The notes under the pieces were generated by a model. The model ran no database searches, had not been told where the DNA came from, and saw nothing but the letters and a program-made list of their open reading frames with translations. DNA of 11,584 bases, taken from positions 1 through 11,584 of the forward strand of contig DAOUWT010000064.1 in assembly GCA_030666985.1 (NCBI GenBank), read 5' to 3'. Source of the stretch: Chloroflexota bacterium (GTDB taxonomy: Bacteria > Chloroflexota > Anaerolineae > Anaerolineales > UBA11858). Shown here piece by piece: positions 1 through 6,437 of this stretch (position 1 is the first letter of the stretch; each line of letters starts with the position of its first letter). The translations under genes and the position numbers were made by a program.

Positions 1-104
1 GGGTTTTTCACTACGCTCGAGCAGGATGGCCACATCCTGCGGGTGGAGTACGGGGAAGTGGCCTTCCCCTCAGAGCAAAAGTACGGGAAAGTGGCTTTAA
101 AGCC
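1..104 (-). repeat. Multi-hairpin interspersed repeat, copy E (cut by window edge)
   Basis: Most of this stretch is the reverse complement of about 8065-8144, with only a few differences, so it is a dispersed repeat. It holds two perfect stem-loops: an 8-bp stem at 21-28/33-40 (loop GCCA) and a 7-bp stem at 52-58/63-69 (loop TGGC). A third, weaker module (AGTACGGG then AAAGTGGCTTT, 80-98) repeats the start of the second hairpin. It runs into the 12-bp palindrome GGCTTTAAAGCC (93-104), which contains the stop codon of the minus-strand HD gene. The left end probably continues outside the window, because copies B and C extend there to a CCGCCG terminus. The hairpins lie just downstream of the HD gene and could also act as its transcript end, but no T-tract is obvious. 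Confidence 0.8.
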
Positions 105-654
105 CCAACACCTCTGACGCTCCCTTCATGGCATCGAGTACGATCCCCACAAAATCTTCCAAAGGGGTATCTAGTTTGTCTTCACAGAGCCTGATCCTTT
201 CCCGATCCGCTCCCGCGGCAAAGGATTTGGAGCTGAATTTCTTCATCACCGACTCCAGGGAGACTCTGGCAAGTTCAGCGGAGTGAACCAAAGCCACGGC
301 CACTATCAAACCTGTCAGATCGTCGCAGGTCACTAAGGCCCACTCCAGCTTGGACTCCGGCATGATGCCGGTATGCTCGTAATTATGAGCTTTGATGGCT
401 CTGATAATGTCATCTGCAAGGCCCTGTTCTGCCAGTTTTTCGGCCATCACCAAGCCGTGCCGGTCTGGGTCGTCTTTGGTCTCCTCGTAATCGGCGTCGT
501 GTAAAAGGCCAACGATCTCCCACTTGGCCGGGTCTCCGCCGTATTTCTCAGCCAAAGTGCGCATGGCTGCTCCCACAGCGTAATGGTGTTTACGTAAATT
601 CTTGTTCTTTATGTTGGCTTTCAAGATTTCCAAAGCTTTTTCTTTCGAGATCAT
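97..654 (-). CDS. HD-superfamily hydrolase (COG2316-like)
   Basis: This 185-residue protein is a compact HD-domain hydrolase, probably a metal-dependent phosphohydrolase of unknown substrate. The metal-site pattern is visible: H24 near the first helix, the H52-D53 doublet in GLLHDADYE, H66 (DRHG), H90 and H94 (KAHNYEH), and D111-D112 (TCDDLTGL). The sequence flow (LLHDADYE-TKDDPDRHG, then DDLTGLIVA, then a conserved ADRE segment near 150) matches the small cytoplasmic proteins grouped in COG2316, which are about this length. There is no signal peptide or membrane helix. The start is well supported: on the minus strand AAGGAGAT (663-670) lies 8 nt before the ATG at 654-652. It points away from the GGDEF gene and appears to be a separate unit. 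Its last codons and TAA fall in a palindrome that belongs to repeat copy E. An HD domain beside a diguanylate cyclase might suggest c-di-GMP hydrolysis, but the HD-GYP signature is absent, so I do not propose that. Confidence 0.92.
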   Translation of the reverse strand: MISKEKALEILKANIKNKNLRKHHYAVGAAMRTLAEKYGGDPAKWEIVGLLHDADYEETKDDPDRHGLVMAEKLAEQGLADDIIRAIKAHNYEHTGIMPESKLEWALVTCDDLTGLIVAVALVHSAELARVSLESVMKKFSSKSFAAGADRERIRLCEDKLDTPLEDFVGIVLDAMKGASEVLGL

Positions 655-720
655 ATTTTCACATCTCCTTTACAAAGGCATAAATGGTATACTAACAAAA
701 ATTACCCACTCTCACAGGAA

Positions 721-845
721 ACTAGTGGTCATCGGCGGAAGTCCTTCGGGGGTTTGTAGGACGATTTTCAAATCGTTCAGTGGAGCAGGCGACTTGAAAG
801 TCGCGTTACGATACCCTCGACGAATTTACGCCGTGAATTACTAGA
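721..845. repeat. Terminal-inverted-repeat element, copy A
   Basis: The left end (721-744) reads ACTAGTGGTCATCGGCGGAA followed by GTCC and is identical over 24 bp to the left end of copy C at 8221. The right end (about 821-845) is a degenerate inverted copy ending in ACGCCG...CTAG. Inside are two perfect stem-loops, ACGATTT/AAATCGT (761-767/770-776) and GCGACTT/AAGTCGC (789-795/798-804), in the same two-hairpin layout as copies B-F but with unrelated stem sequence. It has no coding capacity of its own. The open frame across 602-844 is an accident of this element. Confidence 0.8.
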
Positions 846-922
846 GTAGAATCCAGAGAGGCAAAAGTATTATATCGCAAGGGCGACGCTCAGGTTGCCT
901 TCAATGGTCACAATAGAGAAGA
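846..922. other. Spacer without recognisable feature
   Basis: I see no gene, hairpin or repeat here. It separates terminal-inverted-repeat element A from the nested dyad at 923. Confidence 0.5.
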
Positions 923-1014
923 GAAGTGCATTGCATTTGAAAAATGCGTTGCACTTCGGGTCTCATAGCCAGACTCGTGGTGCAACGCATCTAGAAGCAG
1001 ATGCAATGCACCAC
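923..1014. repeat. Nested dyad-symmetry element with two alternative folds
   Basis: There are four related arms. Read in order, 923-938 pairs imperfectly with 942-957, and 977-992 pairs with 999-1014, giving two adjacent 16-position hairpins with central mismatches. Read the other way, the outer arms pair perfectly with each other (GTGCATTGCAT at 926-936 with ATGCAATGCAC at 1001-1011). The inner arms also pair perfectly (ATGCGTTGCAC at 944-954 with GTGCAACGCAT at 980-990), and that stem continues through 957-963/971-977. The structure lies about 20-45 bp upstream of a possible promoter for the GGDEF gene. It may be a small mobile palindrome or a protein or RNA structure. Nothing in the sequence decides which. 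Confidence 0.7.
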
Positions 1015-1030
1015 TAACGTTTTGAGGTGG

Positions 1031-1061
1031 TTAACGTTTGGGACGTATTATCGGTTATAAT
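1031..1061 (+). promoter_or_regulatory. Possible sigma-70-type promoter for the GGDEF gene
   Basis: A perfect TATAAT lies at 1056-1061. The best -35 match is TTAACG at 1031-1036 (4 of 6), with a long 19-bp spacer, so only the -10 element is convincing. A start near 1068 would give a leader of about 155 nt before the ATG at 1224. Confidence 0.35.
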
Positions 1062-1067
1062 GATGCG

Positions 1068-1223
1068 GATTACCAGACACTCAGGACGCAAGCCCCAGGT
1101 TTTACGCCTCCGCACTTGCACGGAGCCCCCCCAGGGTTGTAACGCAACCAAAGGGCAAGGCCATCCCCTGCCCGCTCCACGCTTCTGTCCCGGTTCAAGG
1201 TTGACGTATCTCCCAAGTAATTT
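1068..1223 (+). promoter_or_regulatory. Possibly structured 5' leader of the GGDEF gene
   Basis: Three short hairpins can be drawn: CTCCG/CGGAG (1108-1112/1121-1125), GGTTG/CAACC (1135-1139/1145-1149) and GGGCA/TGCCC (1153-1157/1169-1173). The string GGACGCAAGCC (1084-1094) followed by GGGTTGTAACG (1134-1144) is reminiscent of conserved blocks of the GEMM-I cyclic-di-GMP riboswitch (GGACGCAAAGCC and GGGTTACCG). The upstream AGGGCAAACC block is not in place and one A is missing. This is a weak resemblance, made more interesting by the downstream gene being a diguanylate cyclase. Confidence 0.22.
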
Positions 1224-4200
1224 ATGAAAACCCCTGATTCTCCTTTAGCTGCCTTTTCTTCGAAGAATGTGCAAAACTTTCTCATTCTTCTGAGCTGGGT
1301 CATTTACGCTGGCGCCCTGCTTATATTCCGCACCAGCTTGCAAAATTCGGAATTGTTGGGGTTGGTCACGATTCCGGTGATGATCACGGGATGGCTGACG
1401 GGAACGCGCAATGGCTTTGCAACGGCTCTTTTTGGGACGGCCCTGCACATGGTTTTAAAGACCATACTCGAGTTCGGGAGATTGGAATGGCAAACATTCC
1501 TCTTCCAACACTTGATAGGCGTCACCATTCTGACCCTAACCAGTATCTTTGTAGGCTATTTGCGGGACTCAAAAGAGAAACAACTCGATAAGATTGACAC
1601 CCTAGATGCGGCCGAGAAAAAATTATCTCGCTACGGAAATTTGCTGAATCTCATTAACCAATACACAACTCACTTGCTTTCCTCTACTCAATGGGAAGAC
1701 AGGATGGCCGACTTTGTGATCCGCCTTGGACAGGCCGCTCAGGTTGAACACGTTTATCTATGCGAAATTCACTCCAGTTCTCCGGATTCCTTTTTGTTAT
1801 ATCTCCGTCATAACTGGCACGCAGACGGCAATCAGACTTCTCGAAAACCCAAATTGGGTAAATTCACGCCAGCGGATAGTGGGATTGGCTTTTGGGCAGC
1901 CCAAGCCAGAGAGGGGGACTCTTTTGCAGGGCAAATATCTACACTCCCTCAAAGGGATAGAGCTTTTCTATTATCTATAGAGCGTGGAGATTACCTCATC
2001 CTTCCAATTTTCACCAAGTATAAGCTCTGGGGGCTGGTAGGATTTGAAGCCTCTCTGCCCTCGCTTGTCTGGGAAGAATTCGAATTAGATGCCATTGGCA
2101 CTCTTGTCCAGACTCTAGGCTACACTATCCACAACAGGGAAATCGAAGAAACTCTCAACGAACGCGCCAAAGAACTAGAAACCCTCCATGAAACCAGCCA
2201 GCAAATATCTTCCACGGACCAACTCGAAACCACTTTGGAGTCTATTCTGGAACAAATTCTAGCCCTCAGCCCGGCCCAGGAAGCTGAGGTATACCTCTAC
2301 TCCAACCATAAACTAACCCTGGGAGCATCTCTCCTGCCGCCAAGCCAGCGCCCCACCCTACCCTCCCCTTCGGTTGGCAGCGAATTAGCTTATTCGGCAG
2401 CCCGCAAAAACAAAACCATTTTTATTTCAAACACTAAAGAGCATCCTTTATTCCAAGACCTACAAGAATACCAAGCAGGCTCCGTGATTGCTTTCCCGCT
2501 TAGAATAGCCCGCGAGGTCATTGGCGTAATGAATGTCTGGTATCCAATTGCACGCTCACTCCCAGAAGAAGAAACCCGCATACTGCGACTTTTTGGCGAT
2601 CAAGCAGCCACGGCCATCCAAAATACCCAATACTTCCAGGCAGAACACGAAGAACGCAAATTGGCAGAAGCCTTAAGACAGGCTAACCTGAAACTCACCT
2701 CTAACCTGGATCTCGCCTCTGTCTTAGAAAGCATCTTGGAACAGACTTTGAACCTTATCTCAGCCCAAGACGCTCACATCTTCCTTTATGACGGAAAAAG
2801 ACTGAGCCTAGGCGCAGTGAAATGGAGAGACTCTACAGACCAAAAGCCAATGGCTCTACCCCGCGAAGATGGACTCACTTATAAAGTTGCCCGAAGCGGG
2901 AAATCTATTCTGGTGTCAGATATGAGAAGGCATAGTCTGTTCACAAATGCTCCTCCAGAATGGAAAGGTTCTATTATTGGGCTGCCGCTTAAATTCAGAG
3001 AGAAAGTAATCGGCGTAATGAATATCGCCTTTGCAGAACCACGCTCATTTACCGAGAAAGACCTTCGCACTTTAAATCTGCTAAGTGACCAAGCCGTTTT
3101 AGCCATCAACAACGCCCGGATATTCGAAACAGAACGCAAGCAAAGGAAAATGGCCGAAGCCCTCCAAACAACGGGGCAAATCGTCAAATCGTCATTAGAA
3201 CTCAACACAGTTCTCGATCATATCCTCACGCAATTAGAAAATGTCGTCCCCTACGACACCGCAAACCTTGCCTTAATCCAGCATGGAAAAGCTCACGTGG
3301 TACGCACACAAGGCTACGAGAAATTCAAACCAGAACTTCTCTCTGAGGTAAAAGCGCTGTCCTTGGACATGAAAAACTTTCCAATCTTGGAGAAAATGAT
3401 CCAGAGCCAACAACCGGCTATCATTTCCGATACAGAATCTGATCCAAAATGGATAAAGACCAAGACAAGCTTTTACATTAATTCTTGGGCTGGAGCGCCT
3501 CTCCTGGGCCAGGAGGGTGTGCTCGGCTTTTTATTCCTCAACAAAGCCGAAAAAGGTTTTTATAAACCAGAACATAGAAAATGGATTTCCGTTTTTGCCA
3601 GCCAGGCAGCTATTGCCATAGAGAACGCGCGCCTTTTCGAGAGCAGCCAACAAAACGCGCGAAAACTGAAAAGCCTCCACCAGGCCACTTCCACGCTGGT
3701 GACCACTTTAGAGCTCAATGAACTCTTAGAGAATATCCTGGCAGCAGCTATCACCGCCATCCCTGTGGCCGAAAAAGGCTCCCTTATGCTGCAAAACCCA
3801 AGTACGCAGCAACTGAAAGTCCACGCTTGTAAAGGCTACGCCGACAAAAGAGTAGAGGATTTTTCATTATCAATTCAAAATGGCTACGCATCTCTGGCGT
3901 TTAGAGAAAAAGCCCCCCGACTTTTTAATGATATTCAAATAAACACCTCACTACACTACGAAAACGAGATCGCTGAAATAAGTTCCATCCAATCCGCCAT
4001 CAGCGCTCCCCTCATCTCGCAAGCAGACCACCCTCTTGGGGTTTTATCCCTCGACTCCGAAAAACCAAACGCTTTCACCCACGCAGACTTGGAGCTGCTT
4101 GCCAGCTTTGCGGCCACTGCCACCAGCGCCATTGTCAATGCCCAACTCCATGCCGAAGTCCAAGAACTGGCCATTACCGACTCTCTCACCCAAACCCTCA

Positions 4201-4661
4201 ACCGACGCGGCTTGCTCCAATGGGGAGAATACGAACTGGAACGCTCTAAACGTTTCAAGCGTCCCCTGGCTGCTATATTCTTCGACCTGGATCACTTTAA
4301 AGACGTGAATGACTCTTATGGACACGATGTGGGCGACCAGATGTTGAGCCAAGTTGCAGAAAGAAGCCACCAAGTCATCCGCCAGGTAGACATCCTGGGG
4401 CGCTACGGCGGAGAAGAATTTGTGATTATCCTGCCCGAAACGGGTCTCTCGAAAGCTTTCACCATCGCCGAGCGGCTGCGGAAGGCCATCTCCATCTCCC
4501 CGTTCATTATCGATGCCCAAAAAATCAAGATGACCATAAGTCTGGGAGTAGCAGAAATCAACCCAGAAACCCAATCCCTAACAGACCTCATCAAAGCCGC
4601 CGACCAAGCCATGTACCATTCCAAACAGAATGGCAGAAATAAAACTAGCCGGCACCATTGA
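1224..4661 (+). CDS. Membrane multi-GAF diguanylate cyclase (5x GAF-GGDEF)
   Basis: This 1145-residue protein is predicted to make cyclic di-GMP from two GTP in response to signals sensed by its GAF domains. The N-terminus carries about four membrane helices (roughly 18-35, 43-58, 64-81 and 92-112). Five GAF-like domains follow, at about 135-300, 325-470, 490-632, 650-802 and 822-972. Several end in the typical 'QAA.AI.NA..F' helix and are joined by short charged linkers likely to be coiled coil (for example 303-325). GAF2 and GAF3 are clearly similar to each other, which suggests internal duplication. The GGDEF domain (about 980-1138) has an intact active site GGEEF at 1062-1066. RQVD at 1053-1056 lies exactly five residues before it, which is the spacing of the product-inhibition I-site. 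So it should be an active, feedback-inhibited cyclase. No EAL domain is present. The ATG at 1224 has no clear ribosome site. The ligands of the GAF domains cannot be read from sequence. Confidence 0.96.
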   Translation: MKTPDSPLAAFSSKNVQNFLILLSWVIYAGALLIFRTSLQNSELLGLVTIPVMITGWLTGTRNGFATALFGTALHMVLKTILEFGRLEWQTFLFQHLIGVTILTLTSIFVGYLRDSKEKQLDKIDTLDAAEKKLSRYGNLLNLINQYTTHLLSSTQWEDRMADFVIRLGQAAQVEHVYLCEIHSSSPDSFLLYLRHNWHADGNQTSRKPKLGKFTPADSGIGFWAAQAREGDSFAGQISTLPQRDRAFLLSIERGDYLILPIFTKYKLWGLVGFEASLPSLVWEEFELDAIGTLVQTLGYTIHNREIEETLNERAKELETLHETSQQISSTDQLETTLESILEQILALSPAQEAEVYLYSNHKLTLGASLLPPSQRPTLPSPSVGSELAYSAARKNKTIFISNTKEHPLFQDLQEYQAGSVIAFPLRIAREVIGVMNVWYPIARSLPEEETRILRLFGDQAATAIQNTQYFQAEHEERKLAEALRQANLKLTSNLDLASVLESILEQTLNLISAQDAHIFLYDGKRLSLGAVKWRDSTDQKPMALPREDGLTYKVARSGKSILVSDMRRHSLFTNAPPEWKGSIIGLPLKFREKVIGVMNIAFAEPRSFTEKDLRTLNLLSDQAVLAINNARIFETERKQRKMAEALQTTGQIVKSSLELNTVLDHILTQLENVVPYDTANLALIQHGKAHVVRTQGYEKFKPELLSEVKALSLDMKNFPILEKMIQSQQPAIISDTESDPKWIKTKTSFYINSWAGAPLLGQEGVLGFLFLNKAEKGFYKPEHRKWISVFASQAAIAIENARLFESSQQNARKLKSLHQATSTLVTTLELNELLENILAAAITAIPVAEKGSLMLQNPSTQQLKVHACKGYADKRVEDFSLSIQNGYASLAFREKAPRLFNDIQINTSLHYENEIAEISSIQSAISAPLISQADHPLGVLSLDSEKPNAFTHADLELLASFAATATSAIVNAQLHAEVQELAITDSLTQTLNRRGLLQWGEYELERSKRFKRPLAAIFFDLDHFKDVNDSYGHDVGDQMLSQVAERSHQVIRQVDILGRYGGEEFVIILPETGLSKAFTIAERLRKAISISPFIIDAQKIKMTISLGVAEINPETQSLTDLIKAADQAMYHSKQNGRNKTSRHH

Positions 4662-4664
4662 AAT

Positions 4665-4750
4665 GAAACGATTGTCCCAAAACTCGTGGTGCGTGTTGCG
4701 TAAAGAGTCCCCTACGAAATGTAGTACGCTCTACGAGTTGGGATAGTTTC
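4665..4750. repeat. Inverted repeat just after the GGDEF gene, possible terminator
   Basis: The left arm (4665-4687, beginning GAAACG and ending TCCCAAAACTCGT) pairs with the right arm (4733-4750, ACGAGTTGGGATAGTTTC), with a few unpaired bases. A smaller CTAC/GTAG stem (4712-4715/4721-4724) and a short CGTGTTGCGT heptamer-like piece lie inside. It begins 3 nt after the stop at 4661, so it could end the transcript, but it lacks a T-tract and may be another interspersed palindrome. Confidence 0.55.
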
Positions 4751-4762
4751 AATCTTTGAACT

Positions 4763-4790
4763 TCCCCACTCCCCATTCCGCATTCCCCAG
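4763..4790. repeat. Heptamer array, TCCCCAT type
   Basis: There are four consecutive 7-bp units: TCCCCAC, TCCCCAT, TCCGCAT, TCCCCAG. It follows the string TTGAAC (4756-4761), which also occurs at 7130 in front of another C-rich stretch. Confidence 0.75.
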
Positions 4791-4836
4791 GGCAATCGCA
4801 TATGGCATTTCATTTGCAAAAAAACTATAGCCTCCA

Positions 4837-4910
4837 GCTCGAAGGGGATCGCCAGATCCCCTGTACTCCACATCCGATGGATCTGCCGATCCATCTCGAG
4901 CGAGGTGAAA
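4837..4910 (+). repeat. Two-hairpin interspersed repeat, copy D
   Basis: Two perfect stem-loops are present: GGGGATC/GATCCCC (4844-4850/4855-4861, loop GCCA) and GATGGATC/GATCCATC (4876-4883/4888-4895, loop TGCC). Between and after them stand the strings GTACTCCAC and CTCGAGCG..GTGAAA, shared with copies B and E. No terminal inverted repeats are seen here. Its right end runs into AAGAGG (4909-4914), which is the ribosome site of the next gene, so the repeat forms most of that gene's immediate upstream region. Confidence 0.8.
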
Positions 4911-4920
4911 GAGGTTACAC

Positions 4921-5388
4921 ATGCCCATAAGCTCCAAAATACTCTTGCCTATCATCATCCTTCTAGCCCTAGGGGGAATTTTCTTCGGATACCAATCCCT
5001 CACCACCTTCCGGGAAGCCGAAATCACTATCGAATGGGAGACCGCCAGCGAAGTAGAAACTGTGGGTTTTAACATCCTACGGGGCGAAACTCCTCAAGGC
5101 GAGTTCAAACAAATCAACGCCCAACTCATCCCTGCCTCATCCGATCCCTTTAGCGACAACTCGTATTCTTACGTGGATACGAACGTCCAGGCCGGGGAGA
5201 CGTATTATTATTTCTTAGAAGACGTGGAAGCAGGCGGAAGGGCCAACCGCCACGGCCCTCTTGAGATCAAAGCCGCCAATCAAAAATGGCTGGAAGTGGC
5301 ACTGGCCGTGGTGATGCTTTTCGCCGCTGCCGCAGGGGGAATACAGCTTAGGCGTTACGCGCACGCGCCCCTAGGTGAGGATGTCTGA
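4921..5388 (+). CDS. Membrane-anchored fibronectin-III-like domain protein
   Basis: This 155-residue protein has an N-terminal hydrophobic helix (about 6-24), one Ig/FnIII-like beta domain (about 34-118) and a second hydrophobic helix (about 126-143) followed by a basic tail (RRYAHA). The central domain has the recognisable run EWETASEVETVGFNILRG, then a Y-rich strand (AGETYYYFLEDVEAGG) and RHGP. This pattern is common as a module in exported proteins of Chloroflexota and other environmental bacteria. The protein is therefore probably surface- or envelope-displayed and may bind a partner. The ribosome site AAGAGG (4909-4914) lies 6 nt before the ATG. The stop TGA overlaps the ATG of the kinase gene (TGATG at 5386-5390), so the two are probably translationally coupled. 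No enzymatic motif is visible and its specific role is unknown. Confidence 0.82.
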   Translation: MPISSKILLPIIILLALGGIFFGYQSLTTFREAEITIEWETASEVETVGFNILRGETPQGEFKQINAQLIPASSDPFSDNSYSYVDTNVQAGETYYYFLEDVEAGGRANRHGPLEIKAANQKWLEVALAVVMLFAAAAGGIQLRRYAHAPLGEDV

Positions 5389-6245
5389 TGCCGCCTGCTA
5401 CGCTGTCTGATATGCTGTCTGCTACGCTGCCCGCTAAAGATACCCCCTTCACCCTGGGGATAGCGGGACTGAGGGTCTCCGTTTCTTGCCAACCGAAAAC
5501 CCTGAACAGCAAACTCCGTGCCCGCTATCGCAAATTCCTCACGCACGCCGAAGCTCAAGTAGAAGCCCAAGTCCAACTCGTGGGGGATTTACGTCCCCAC
5601 CCCCTCCTGGGGCGTGGGACTCTCTTCGAGGGGGAGCGTGTGCGTTTCTCGGCCCCCGGCTTTCAGGGGGAGATAGACCCCAAGCGGGGGACAGCTAGCC
5701 TGCAACTCTCCTCAGCATCCCCCATCGAGGAGGTAGATTATTTTATCCGCGTCATTTACGCCCTGCTAGCCTTCGGGGCCGGGGGGATGCTCTTCCACTC
5801 CGCGGGGATTGTCCGGGAGGGGCAGGCTTTTCTATTCTTCGGCCCCTCCGGGAGCGGAAAGACGACCGTCTCCCGCCTGTCAAGCGATTACCTGACCCTC
5901 AACGACGACCTCCTAGTCCTCCTGCCCCTGGGGGATGGCTGGCAAGTGTACGGGACGCCGTTCTGGAACCCCTCCCAGACACGGCCCTCGAGCCAGCACG
6001 CCCCCCTGGCCGGCCTCTTCCGCCTCGTGCAAGACAAAGACGTGTACCTGAAAAAGATGAGCAAAAGCCGCGCTCTGGCCGAGCTGGCGGGGAGCGTCCC
6101 GGTCATCCCCCTCTCAGGCAGGCTGCTCCCACCCCTCCTGGAAAGGCTTGCGGGGCTAGCAAACGCCATCCCCATCTATCACCTGCACTTTCTGCCGGAT
6201 GATTCTTTTTGGGAGGTGATTAGGGAATCAGGGACTAGTGACTAG
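5388..6245 (+). CDS. HprK-related P-loop kinase
   Basis: This 285-residue protein resembles the C-terminal kinase half of HPr kinase/phosphorylase. H137 stands in MLFHSAG, a Walker A loop GPSGSGKTT at 152-160 has its lysine at 158, and LNDD at 171-174 is in the place of the HprK 'DD' motif. YGTPFWN (188-194) follows. The first 110 residues are divergent. In known families, HprK-related kinases act on proteins or, in some lasso-peptide clusters, on the precursor peptide. The nearby 48-residue peptide is a possible substrate, which is inference. The start is set by AGGTGAGG (5373-5380) 7 nt upstream and by the one-base overlap with the preceding gene. Residues 4-15 come from a 12-bp tandem repeat (5395-5430). 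The last residues (SGTSD) and the TAG are encoded by a heptamer array that begins at 6231, so the native C-terminus may have been replaced. Confidence 0.85.
   Translation: MPPATLSDMLSATLPAKDTPFTLGIAGLRVSVSCQPKTLNSKLRARYRKFLTHAEAQVEAQVQLVGDLRPHPLLGRGTLFEGERVRFSAPGFQGEIDPKRGTASLQLSSASPIEEVDYFIRVIYALLAFGAGGMLFHSAGIVREGQAFLFFGPSGSGKTTVSRLSSDYLTLNDDLLVLLPLGDGWQVYGTPFWNPSQTRPSSQHAPLAGLFRLVQDKDVYLKKMSKSRALAELAGSVPVIPLSGRLLPPLLERLAGLANAIPIYHLHFLPDDSFWEVIRESGTSD
5395..5430 (+). repeat. Three 12-bp tandem units inside the kinase N-terminus
   Basis: The units CTGCTACGCTGT, CTGATATGCTGT and CTGCTACGCTGC stand in tandem. They encode the four-residue repeat ATLS/DMLS/ATLP. The unit is a multiple of three, unlike the spacer heptamers. 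Confidence 0.7.
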
Positions 6246-6304
6246 GGGACTAGTGACTAGGGACTAGGGACTAGGAGACCAGGGACTAGGAGACCAGGGA
6301 TTAG
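6231..6304. repeat. ACTAG-type heptamer/octamer array overlapping the kinase 3' end
   Basis: About ten units such as GGGACTA, GTGACTA and GGAGACCA occur head to tail with period 7, sometimes 8. The stop codon of the kinase gene (6243-6245) and its last five codons lie inside the array. Confidence 0.85.
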
Positions 6305-6310
6305 GCTACT

Positions 6311-6338
6311 CTCTCGCATCTCGTATCTCGCACCTCGC
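6311..6338. repeat. Heptamer array, ATCTCGC type
   Basis: There are four consecutive units: CTCTCGC, ATCTCGT, ATCTCGC, ACCTCGC. Confidence 0.75.
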
Positions 6339-6341
6339 CCA

Positions 6342-6392
6342 AGCCTGCGAATAAATTGCAGGCTACCTGAACAAAGTCGGCTGGAAGCCGAC
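6342..6392 (+). repeat. Two-hairpin interspersed repeat, copy F
   Basis: Two perfect 7-bp stems are present: AGCCTGC/GCAGGCT (6342-6348/6358-6364) and GTCGGCT/AGCCGAC (6376-6382/6386-6392, loop GGA). The arrangement matches copies A-E but the stems differ in sequence. It lies between the kinase and sigma-factor genes and could also end the upstream transcript. Confidence 0.7.
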
Positions 6393-6394
6393 TC

Positions 6395-6436
6395 CCAATA
6401 TCCAATATCTAATATCTAATATCCAATATCCAACAC
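6395..6436. repeat. Heptamer array, CCAATAT/CTAATAT type, up to the sigma start
   Basis: Six consecutive units (CCAATAT x2, CTAATAT x2, CCAATAT, CCAACAC) end one base before the ATG at 6438, leaving no ribosome-binding sequence. Confidence 0.85.
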
Positions 6437-6437
6437 C

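Noticed and set aside
97..654. HD protein as a c-di-GMP phosphodiesterase partner of the cyclase
   Set aside because: The HD-GYP signature is missing, the sequence fits the small COG2316-type hydrolases, and the gene is divergent and separately expressed.
602..844. Plus-strand open frame of 80 codons
   Set aside because: It overlaps the start of the HD gene on the other strand and then runs through terminal-inverted-repeat element A. It has no ribosome site or recognisable domain.
1141..1223. tRNA-like GGTTCAA string near 1192
   Set aside because: No matching acceptor, D or anticodon stems can be drawn around it.
4044..4574. Long minus-strand frame of 176 codons
   Set aside because: It is antisense to the GAF5/GGDEF region. 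The sense strand has intact catalytic motifs, so this is a shadow frame.
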